Part shown: positions 1 to 5,060 of the stretch, in pieces | Position numbering within the stretch: position 1 is the first letter of the stretch | How the letters are laid out: each line of letters starts with the position of its first letter | Source: Burkholderiales bacterium | GTDB taxonomy: Bacteria; Pseudomonadota; Gammaproteobacteria; Burkholderiales; Burkholderiaceae_E | NCBI GenBank assembly: GCA_020348765.1 | Contig: CP070753.1 | Span: 991,030 to 996,089, forward strand | DNA length: 5,060 nt | Direction: 5' to 3' | Program-made: the position numbers and the translations under genes | Notes under the pieces: generated by a model | Databases searched by the model: none | Seen by the model: only the letters and a program-made list of their open reading frames with translations | Told to the model about the DNA's origin: nothing

Positions 1-1563
1 CACGGTGCCCGGATGCCGCTCGATCACGCGCGACAGCGCCGAGCGCGAGTCCGCGTCCAGCATCGCATCGGTGTCGTCGATCAGCAGCAGATCCGGATCG
101 CCGACGCAGGCGCGCGCGAGTGCGATGCGGTGGCGCTGTCCCGCCGACAGGTTCTCGCCCCGTGGCGCGACCCGGCGATCGAGGAAGTTCGGATCGTCAC
201 GGCCCAGCGCAACCCGAGCCAGCACCGGTGCGAGCTCCGCGTCGTCGGCGCGCGGGCGGCGATATCGCACGTTGCGCCGGACCGTGCCGCGCATCAGCGG
301 CAGCGGAGGGCTGAACAGCCCGACGCGGGCGCGCATCGAGTCGATGCGATGACGCGACAGGCTGCAACCGTCGAGCACGATCTCGCCCCGGTCCGGCTCG
401 ATCTGCCCGGCGAGCAGCTGCAGCAGGGTCGACTTGCCCGAGCCGCTGGCGCCGGCCAGCGCGACCCGGCTCGCGGCCGGAATCACGAGGTCGATCGCGT
501 GCAACGCGTCCCCGTAGCCGACGCCACGTAGCTCGAGCGCGCCCGCCCCGGACTCGGGCAGCGGCGGACGGTTCGGTTCGCGTTCGCCGGCAGCGGCCCT
601 CGCCAGCGCGTCGATCCGCTCCATGGCCAGCCGGTAGTCGTGCCAGTGCCCGAGCACGGGCCCGAGCTCGCGCAAGGTCGAGACCAGCAGCCCGAGCACG
701 GTCATCGCGGCGGCCACCGCGCCGAGCCGCGCACCTCCGGAGGCGGCCAGACCGACCAGCAGCGCAACCGCGACCGTGATGCCGCCGGCGCCCTCGGTCA
801 GACCGCGCAGCGCGCCGATCAGGCGCGCGCGTCGAATCATTGCCGTGCGCAGCGCAGCGCTGCGCCGGCCGATGCGCCGGCGCTCGCGGCGTGACTGCGA
901 GAACTGGCGGATCGTCGTCAGCGACTCGATGCGCTCGCTGATGTCGCCGGCGAGCCGCGCGCGGGCGCGCCGCGCCTGGCGGCTGGCTGCGCGCAGCCGG
1001 GTGCCGACCGTAGCCATTGCGGCCACGGTCAGCGCCAGCACGACGAACACCGCTGCTGCCAGCCACGGGTCGATCCAGGCCAGCGCGCCGAGCGCACCGG
1101 TGGCGATCAGCGATCCGACCAGCAGTCGCACGAACCCGACCGCGATCCAGCGCCGGATCGCGCCCAGATCGCCGATGAAACGCAGCAGGTCGCCGCCGCG
1201 CGCGCGCCGCTGTACCGTGCGCGCAGACAGCGCGAGCAGTCGATCGAAAAGTGCCAGGCGCAGCGCGTGCACCAGGCTCTGGCCGAGCCGCTCGGCGCTC
1301 GCGCGTTCGTGCGCCCGCAGCCAGCCGGCGGCGATCGCCGCGCAGCCCAGCAGTGCCGCGATCGTCGCCAGCTCGGCTGGGCCTGCGGCCGACCCCGGTG
1401 ACTGCTCCGACAGCGCGAACGCGCGGTGCACCAGCAACGGCGTCAGCGCCCAGATTGCGGCCTGGGCCACGGCGATCGCCAGCAGTGGCAACAGCAGGCC
1501 GCGCCGCGACCCGGCGAACGGCCGCGGCAAGCTGCCGGCGCTGCGACCGTGCGTGTCGGTCAT
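1..1563 (-). CDS. ABC half-exporter (TMD-NBD fusion) with degenerate ATP site; 3' end outside window
   Basis: This is an inner-membrane ABC exporter subunit: an N-terminal membrane domain fused to a nucleotide-binding domain. It reads open from the ATG at 1563 to base 1 (521 codons) with no stop. Hydrophobic segments lie near residues 23-48, 66-84, 139-160, 163-186, 250-274 and 279-300, matching a six-helix type I exporter fold. The ATPase domain starts near 343. It has Walker A GASGSGKST (371-379), signature LSAGQ (472-476) and Walker B LLLIDD (492-497), followed by the D-loop region AMLD (500-503). The H-loop histidine would lie past the window edge. Oddities: Pro419 sits where the Q-loop Gln belongs, Asp497 replaces the catalytic Glu, the A-loop region (about 349-355) looks shortened, and the exporter X-loop (usually like GERG) reads APRG (466-469). 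Such changes are known in the degenerate subunit of heterodimeric exporters, so a partner is likely. The start overlaps the upstream stop (ATGA), implying coupled translation. The substrate cannot be inferred. The exporter assignment is secure; the degenerate role is inference. Confidence 0.9.
   Translation of the reverse strand, partial: MTDTHGRSAGSLPRPFAGSRRGLLLPLLAIAVAQAAIWALTPLLVHRAFALSEQSPGSAAGPAELATIAALLGCAAIAAGWLRAHERASAERLGQSLVHALRLALFDRLLALSARTVQRRARGGDLLRFIGDLGAIRRWIAVGFVRLLVGSLIATGALGALAWIDPWLAAAVFVVLALTVAAMATVGTRLRAASRQARRARARLAGDISERIESLTTIRQFSQSRRERRRIGRRSAALRTAMIRRARLIGALRGLTEGAGGITVAVALLVGLAASGGARLGAVAAAMTVLGLLVSTLRELGPVLGHWHDYRLAMERIDALARAAAGEREPNRPPLPESGAGALELRGVGYGDALHAIDLVIPAASRVALAGASGSGKSTLLQLLAGQIEPDRGEIVLDGCSLSRHRIDSMRARVGLFSPPLPLMRGTVRRNVRYRRPRADDAELAPVLARVALGRDDPNFLDRRVAPRGENLSAGQRHRIALARACVGDPDLLLIDDTDAMLDADSRSALSRVIERHPGTV
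1560..1563 (-). other. ATGA stop-start overlap between NTPase and ABC exporter genes
   Basis: The TGA stop of the NTPase gene (1562-1560) shares bases with the ATG of the exporter gene (1563-1561). Four-base overlaps of this kind are typical of translational coupling by terminating ribosomes and fix the exporter start with good confidence. They also indicate that both genes are made from one transcript, probably in a fixed ratio. Confidence 0.85.
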
Positions 1564-2756
1564 GATGCAGCCATCGCCATCGGCCTGCCCTGCACCCACT
1601 TCACGTAGTCGCGGGCGGCGAGCACACCCGCAGACACGGCCGGCATTCTGGTGGCCCGGTCCGGGCTGCGGTCCGCGAGCAGTGCATCGATCGGTTCGCA
1701 ATCGGGCGCACCGAGCTGCGCGCTGTCGAGCACCGGCACGCCGAGCAGCGACCGGGCTTCCTCGACGCCCAGCGGCGATGCGGTCAGCAGCCCGCCGACG
1801 CCGAGCAGCGGCAGGCCGAGCTCGCGCAGTCGCGCCACGCCGGAGGCTGCGCCGAGCGGGTCACCGGCGGCGAACAGCATCGCATCGCAGCGCGCCCGGA
1901 ACGCCGGCGAGGCCAGGAGCATCGCGGTCTCGCGCTGAAGCAGCCCGTCGGCGACCTCGATCACGATGGCGTCCACTTCGCACGCGGACAAGTGCGCATG
2001 CAGTTGCACGAACACGGACTCCACTTCCTCGCGCTGCAGGCCGAAGGTCGAGGCCACGCCGGCATCGGTGAAGTCGACGACGTGGTCGGCGCCGGCATCG
2101 GTCAGCGACCAGCGGTCGCCGCCGGCGCCGGTTCCGGTCACCTTGGCCGCCCCCACGCGCAGCCCGCGGCGCTTGAGCCCGAGCACCAACATCGATGCCG
2201 CAGTGGTCTTGCCGGCATTCATCATGGTGCCGGCGACGACGATCGTCGGTGGCCGGGCGCCGGTGCCGCCGGTGCTGGGCAGAGCCCAGGTCGCCAGGTT
2301 CAGCACCCGGCCTTCGGCGTCGGCGACCAGGCCGACCGGCCGAATCCGGGTCGGCGCCTTCATGCGCGCATGCCTGGCGCCGCACTTGGCCGCGATGCCG
2401 CCGGCGGCCACGAGGTCGCACGGCGAGAGATCGGGCGGCAGACGGGCTTCGAACTGGTCTGGGGCATAACGTTCGCCGTAGCAGACCAGGATCTCGTCGC
2501 CGACGTGCAGCGTCGCCCGTCGGCCGTCGGACAGCTCCAGTCTCGAGTGCTGCCCGATGCGCTCGACGGTGGCCAACAACAGGTCCCCGGCACGCGGCAC
2601 GCAGGCGCCGGCGAGAAGCACCCGCGCTGCACTCAGGTCCATGCGCCGCGTGTTGTACGCAGCCTTCGCGCGCTCGACGCGCGTCGCGGAGATCGGTTGA
2701 ACGTCCGGCTCGCCACGGGCCGTGGCTTCGGATGCGTCGATGTACGGTTTGTGCAT
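1560..2756 (-). CDS. P-loop NTPase of SIMIBI type (BioD/MobB/DUF1611-like) with extra N-terminal domain; function unknown
   Basis: This is a 398-residue soluble protein with no signal peptide or membrane helix. The C-terminal half looks like a SIMIBI-class P-loop NTPase. A strand (TIVVAG, 171-176) leads into a Walker A-like loop GTMMNAGKTT (176-185, Lys183). A glycine-rich KVTGTGAGGD segment follows at 205-214. A second strand, DAIVIEVADG (262-271), occupies the place of the Walker B or acidic-loop element of dethiobiotin synthetase and MobB relatives. Residues about 45-160 form a separate beta-rich region, probably a small barrel, containing PRAGD (54-58), YAPDQFEA (97-104) and KAPT (133-136). 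The first 40 residues are polar. I chose ATG 2756 because it gives the full-length frame and is preceded by AGGAG, although only 2 bases separate the two; Met39 (2642) is the alternative. It is the first gene of the minus-strand operon and is translationally coupled to the ABC exporter. It could modify or activate the exported compound, or serve the transporter in another way; neither can be shown here. The fold class is fairly sure, the reaction unknown. Confidence 0.8.
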   Translation of the reverse strand: MHKPYIDASEATARGEPDVQPISATRVERAKAAYNTRRMDLSAARVLLAGACVPRAGDLLLATVERIGQHSRLELSDGRRATLHVGDEILVCYGERYAPDQFEARLPPDLSPCDLVAAGGIAAKCGARHARMKAPTRIRPVGLVADAEGRVLNLATWALPSTGGTGARPPTIVVAGTMMNAGKTTAASMLVLGLKRRGLRVGAAKVTGTGAGGDRWSLTDAGADHVVDFTDAGVASTFGLQREEVESVFVQLHAHLSACEVDAIVIEVADGLLQRETAMLLASPAFRARCDAMLFAAGDPLGAASGVARLRELGLPLLGVGGLLTASPLGVEEARSLLGVPVLDSAQLGAPDCEPIDALLADRSPDRATRMPAVSAGVLAARDYVKWVQGRPMAMAAS

Positions 2757-2758
2757 GG

Positions 2759-2763
2759 CTCCT
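2759..2763 (-). promoter_or_regulatory. Shine-Dalgarno-like AGGAG before NTPase start
   Basis: Read on the minus strand, AGGAG is followed by CC and then the ATG at 2756. The motif is a good match to the ribosome-binding consensus, but a gap of two bases is shorter than the usual five to nine. It may work poorly at this ATG, or the true start may differ. The next in-frame ATG (2642) has no better motif close by, so 2756 is kept. Confidence 0.4.
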
Positions 2764-2798
2764 GTCTCGCGCGCGCTTCACCGGTTTCGTCGCTGCCC

Positions 2799-2824
2799 AT
2801 CCCGAGGGCTACGACTCTCGGGAT
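2799..2824. repeat. 8-bp perfect inverted repeat with 10-base spacer
   Basis: ATCCCGAG at 2799-2806 is matched by its exact reverse complement CTCGGGAT at 2817-2824. One further G-T pair is possible inside, leaving a loop of about 8 bases. It lies 43-68 bases upstream of the NTPase start. If transcribed, it would form a stem-loop in the 5' leader; if not, it could be a dyad operator. There is no U-run after it on either strand, so it is not a standard intrinsic terminator. Confidence 0.5.
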
Positions 2825-2901
2825 CGATGATCGTCGCCGGAGCCGCCCGCCGGAACGGTCCGAGGTGGTGCGAATTGTTCGGTCCTAGGGCCGGCGGCGA
2901 T

Positions 2902-2915
2902 CGGACCTTGGTCCG
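2902..2915. repeat. 14-base palindrome CGGACC-TT-GGTCCG, candidate operator
   Basis: CGGACC (2902-2907) and GGTCCG (2910-2915) are perfect inverted repeats around a 2-base TT centre. The same hexamer occurs as CGGTCC at 2856-2861 and at 2880-2885; the latter is part of an imperfect palindrome CGGTCC-TA-GGGCCG (2880-2893). LuxR-family regulators bind as dimers to short dyads of this general size, so this is a plausible site for the regulator encoded downstream. The GC-rich background makes some chance repetition likely. Confidence 0.4.
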
Positions 2916-2948
2916 TATGCGCGGCGACCATCGATGGGTTAGCCTGTA

Positions 2949-4451
2949 ATGATGGCCAGGATCGAGGCACAGGCGGGGGCGTCCGAGGCCCCGGAGGCAT
3001 CGCAGGCGCGGACACACGATGCTGGCGGCCTGGTGACGCGCATTCGCGCGTGGTGGGATGCGCTCAGCCTGGGGCGCCAGTTCCTGGTGGCCGGCTCGGC
3101 GGTGCTGATGGTCGGCATGGTCACGATCGGCTTTTGGGTGACGGGCCAGATCGAGGAGCAGGTGGTCCGCAATTCGGCGTCTTCGACCGCCCTGTACATG
3201 GACAGCATCGTGCAGCCGCGCGTGCAGGAGCTGGTGCACGCCGATCAGCTCTCGCCCGCGGCACGCGCCGACATGGACGCGGTGCTCAATGACACGGCGT
3301 TGGGCCGGCGCGTGATCTCCTTCAAGATCTGGAAGGAGGGCGGCCTGATCGCCTACAGCAGTCGGCACGAGTTGATCGGGCGACGCTTCGAGCCGACGGC
3401 AAACCTGAAGCAGGCGTGGAAGGGCGAAGTGTCGGCCGAGTTCGACGCGCTCGAGGACGAGGAAGACGCGCTCGAGCGTGAGGCAGGGCTGGCGCTGCTG
3501 GAGATGTACAGCCCGATCCGGCAAAGTCGCACCGGTCGCGTGATCGCCGTGGCCGAGTTCTACGAGAACGCGGAACACCTGGAGCAGACGCTGCTTCAGG
3601 CGAGACTGTTCAGCTGGCTGGTGGTCGGGCTCGTGACCCTTTCGATGCTCGGGATGCTGTCCGGGATCGTGATGCGTGGCAGCCGCACGATCCGGGTGCA
3701 ACGCGAGGCGCTCGAGCGCCGGGTCACCGATCTGTCACGGCTGCTGGAACAGAACGAGGCGCTCCGCAGACGGGTCGAGGAGGCCTCGCGCCGCACGACC
3801 GAGATCAACGAGCGCTACCTGCGTCGCATCAGCGCCGACCTGCACGACGGGCCGGCGCAGCTGCTGTCGCTGGCCCTGTTGCGATTGCACGCGGTCGATC
3901 CGATCGAACCGGGCCGCGCCGGCAAGGCCTCGGATGCGCGATCCGGTACGCAGGACCGGCCGCAGCGCGACGACTTGCGGGTGGTGCAGGAATCGGTCGG
4001 CGCGGCGCTGGCCGAGCTGCGCGCGATTTGCAAGGGGCTGGTGCTGCCCGAGCTCGATCGGCTCACACCGGCGCAGCTGCTGCAGAGCGTGGTCGGCGCT
4101 CACGAGCGGCGCACTGGCAGCGCTGTTGTGCTGCGCATCGACGGTGTGCCGGATGCGATGGAAAGGCCGCTCGCGATCTGTGTCTATCGATTCGTGCAGG
4201 AGGCGTTGAACAACGCGTTTCGTCATGCCGGCGGCAGCGGCCAGGGCGTCCGCGCCGCGTTCGACGGCAAGCGCTTCGAGGTCACCGTAACCGACGAGGG
4301 TACCGGCTTCGAACTTGCGGACGTCGCGAACGACGATTCGCGACTGGGACTGCGCGGTCTGCGCGAGCGGGTCGAGAGCCTGGGCGGGTGCCTGTCGGTG
4401 GCCAGTACGGAGGGTGCCGGCACCGGCGTGACCATGTCGATCGAGCTTTGA
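2949..4451 (+). CDS. Membrane sensor histidine kinase, NarL/HPK7 class (HisKA_3 + HATPase)
   Basis: This 500-residue kinase senses a signal outside the inner membrane, autophosphorylates on histidine and should pass the phosphate to the regulator encoded next to it. In order: a cytoplasmic N-terminus of about 40 residues, TM1 near 44-64, an extracytoplasmic domain of about 150 residues (68-219; probably a single-Cache-like fold, with SFKIWKEGGLIAYSS at 124-138), TM2 near 220-242, and a coiled-coil-prone helix at about 243-295. The HisKA_3 box follows (LHDGPAQ, His299), then a long linker rich in Gly, Arg and Asp (about 314-339) between the two dimerisation helices. The ATPase domain has N-box EALNNAFRHA (418-427), G1 DEGTGF (449-454) and G2 LGLRGLRER (466-474). 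All catalytic motifs look intact. The sensor carries an acidic patch, residues 164-178, with nine Asp/Glu in fifteen. The start is ambiguous between two adjacent ATGs (2949 and 2952), and no clear Shine-Dalgarno precedes them. The ligand is unknown. Confidence 0.95.
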   Translation: MMARIEAQAGASEAPEASQARTHDAGGLVTRIRAWWDALSLGRQFLVAGSAVLMVGMVTIGFWVTGQIEEQVVRNSASSTALYMDSIVQPRVQELVHADQLSPAARADMDAVLNDTALGRRVISFKIWKEGGLIAYSSRHELIGRRFEPTANLKQAWKGEVSAEFDALEDEEDALEREAGLALLEMYSPIRQSRTGRVIAVAEFYENAEHLEQTLLQARLFSWLVVGLVTLSMLGMLSGIVMRGSRTIRVQREALERRVTDLSRLLEQNEALRRRVEEASRRTTEINERYLRRISADLHDGPAQLLSLALLRLHAVDPIEPGRAGKASDARSGTQDRPQRDDLRVVQESVGAALAELRAICKGLVLPELDRLTPAQLLQSVVGAHERRTGSAVVLRIDGVPDAMERPLAICVYRFVQEALNNAFRHAGGSGQGVRAAFDGKRFEVTVTDEGTGFELADVANDDSRLGLRGLRERVESLGGCLSVASTEGAGTGVTMSIEL

Positions 4452-4453
4452 CG

Positions 4454-5060
4454 GTGGGATCCCAGTCCAGTGAGCCGATCAGCATCGTGATCGCAGACGA
4501 TCACCCGATGTTCCGTGAGGGCGTCGCGCGCACGCTCGCGGGGGCCCCGGACATCGAGGTGGTCGGCGAGGCGGCGAACGCCGACGAGGCGTTCGCGCGC
4601 GTGACCGAGACGCTGCCCGACGTCGTCCTGCTCGACATCAGCATGCCCGGTGGCGGTCTGGAAGCGGCGCGGCGCATCAGCGCCGCGTTTCCGGTCGTGC
4701 GCATCGCGATGCTGACGGTCTCGGAAGACGACGACGACGTGCTGGCGGCCCTGGAGATCGGCGCGCGCGGCTACGTGCTGAAGGGCATCGGGGGCATGGA
4801 GCTGGTCGACGTGGTGCGTGCCATTCACCGTGGCGAATCGTACGTGTCGCCCGATCTGGCCGGGCGCATCCTGTCCGAGATGCGACGCGCCGGCGACAAG
4901 CCGCATGCACCGCAGGACCACTGGTCGCAGCTCAACTCGCGCGAGGAGGGCATCCTGCGCCACGTTGCCCAGGGCATGAGCAACAAGGAGATCGGCCGCG
5001 CGCTCGGCCTGCAGGAGAAGACGGTCAAGCACTACATGACCAACATCCTGCAGAAGCTGC
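4454..5060 (+). CDS. NarL/LuxR-type response regulator, partner of the kinase; 3' end outside window
   Basis: This is a cytoplasmic DNA-binding response regulator: a phosphoacceptor receiver domain followed by a LuxR-type helix-turn-helix. No ATG precedes the receiver domain in this frame. GTG at 4454, two bases after the kinase stop, is the best start and gives residue 1; TTG at 4448, overlapping the stop as TTGA, is the alternative. A weak GAG at 4443-4445 is the only ribosome-site candidate. Receiver residues are all present: acidic pair Asp15-Asp16, phosphoacceptor Asp61 in LLDISMPGGG, Thr88 in MLTVSEDDDD, and Lys110 in VLKG. The HTH region begins near 160 (LNSREEGILRHVAQGMSNKE) with recognition-helix residues about 185-195 (LQEKTVKHYM). 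The window cuts the gene after residue 202, probably 10-20 residues short of the end. Tight linkage to the kinase marks a cognate pair on one transcript. Likely targets, by inference, are its own promoter and the divergent NTPase-exporter operon. Confidence 0.93.
   Translation, partial: MGSQSSEPISIVIADDHPMFREGVARTLAGAPDIEVVGEAANADEAFARVTETLPDVVLLDISMPGGGLEAARRISAAFPVVRIAMLTVSEDDDDVLAALEIGARGYVLKGIGGMELVDVVRAIHRGESYVSPDLAGRILSEMRRAGDKPHAPQDHWSQLNSREEGILRHVAQGMSNKEIGRALGLQEKTVKHYMTNILQKL

Larger units (their letters stand above)
2757..2948. promoter_or_regulatory. Divergent intergenic region, presumed promoters for both operons
   Basis: These 192 bases separate the start of the minus-strand NTPase-exporter operon from the plus-strand kinase-regulator operon, so both promoters should lie here or just inside the genes. 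I found no convincing sigma-70 -35/-10 pair on either strand. The best -10-like hexamer on the plus strand is TGTAAT at 2945-2950, which overlaps the kinase start codon and has no good -35 at 17 bases. The region carries repeated CGGTCC-type hexamers and two inverted repeats, listed separately. No convincing small ORF or RNA gene was seen. The role as a shared control region is inferred from the layout. Confidence 0.55.

Noticed and set aside
197..1066. Minus-strand frame of 289 codons inside the ABC exporter region
   Set aside because: It is a different frame from the one carrying Walker A, signature and Walker B. Its product is Arg/Ala-rich with no motif.
776..2071. Long plus-strand open frame of 431 codons
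   Set aside because: It lies antisense across the ABC exporter and NTPase genes. The product is mostly Arg, Ala, Ser and Pro without recognisable motifs, as expected for a shadow frame in GC-rich DNA.
2799..2824. Intrinsic terminator between the divergent operons
   Set aside because: The stem has no following U-run on either strand, and no convergent or ending gene is present here.
1992..2888. Plus-strand open frame of 298 codons antisense to the NTPase gene
   Set aside because: The opposite strand holds clear P-loop motifs. This frame has low-complexity Gly/Arg/Ala composition, no domain motif and no ribosome-binding site.
2778..3701. Minus-strand open frame of 307 codons
   Set aside because: It runs antisense through the kinase N-terminal half and the divergent region, with a His/Arg/Gln-rich product typical of a complement-strand artefact.
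4715..4741. GAC repeat in the response regulator as a microsatellite
   Set aside because: The short run encodes the acidic SEDDDD segment common after the conserved Thr of NarL-type receivers, so it is ordinary coding sequence.
4223..5032. Minus-strand open frame of 269 codons
   Set aside because: It is antisense to the kinase ATPase domain and the response regulator, both with intact catalytic motifs on the plus strand.
1..5060. tRNA, rRNA, CRISPR array, insertion sequence or attachment site
   Set aside because: No regularly spaced repeats, terminal inverted repeats, transposase motifs or tRNA-like cloverleaf were seen on either strand.

Overview
The window holds five regions: two genes on the minus strand, a 192-base divergent intergenic region, and two genes on the plus strand. 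Both outer genes run off the window edges. Base composition is high in G+C (by eye about two thirds or more), with strong G/C preference at third codon positions. Together with the two-component family present, this suggests a high-GC proteobacterium, probably beta- or gammaproteobacterial. That placement is inference; no rRNA or taxonomic marker gene is present.

Minus strand, read from 2756 down to 1: first a 398-residue P-loop NTPase of the SIMIBI type (BioD/MobB/DUF1611-like), with an extra beta-rich N-terminal domain and no function I can name. Its TGA stop overlaps the ATG of the next gene in an ATGA junction (1560-1563). That gene is an ABC half-exporter, a six-helix membrane domain fused to a nucleotide-binding domain, and it is cut by the left window edge at 521 residues. 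Its ATP-binding domain has a good Walker A and signature motif, but Pro replaces the Q-loop Gln and Asp replaces the catalytic Glu. This is the pattern expected of the degenerate partner in a heterodimeric exporter. A partner subunit may therefore be encoded just beyond the left edge.

Plus strand, 2949 onward: a membrane sensor histidine kinase of the NarL/HPK7 class (extracytoplasmic sensor domain, HisKA_3, HATPase), followed two bases after its stop by a NarL/LuxR-type response regulator that probably starts at GTG. The regulator is cut by the right edge inside its helix-turn-helix domain.

The intergenic region has several copies of a CGGTCC-type hexamer, including a perfect 14-base palindrome, and a separate 8-bp inverted repeat nearer the NTPase gene. 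The simplest model is a signal-responsive module. The kinase senses something outside the inner membrane, and the regulator may bind the shared promoter region to control itself and the divergent NTPase-exporter operon. The layout supports this, but nothing in the sequence proves it. The substrate of the exporter and the reaction of the NTPase are unknown from this window.
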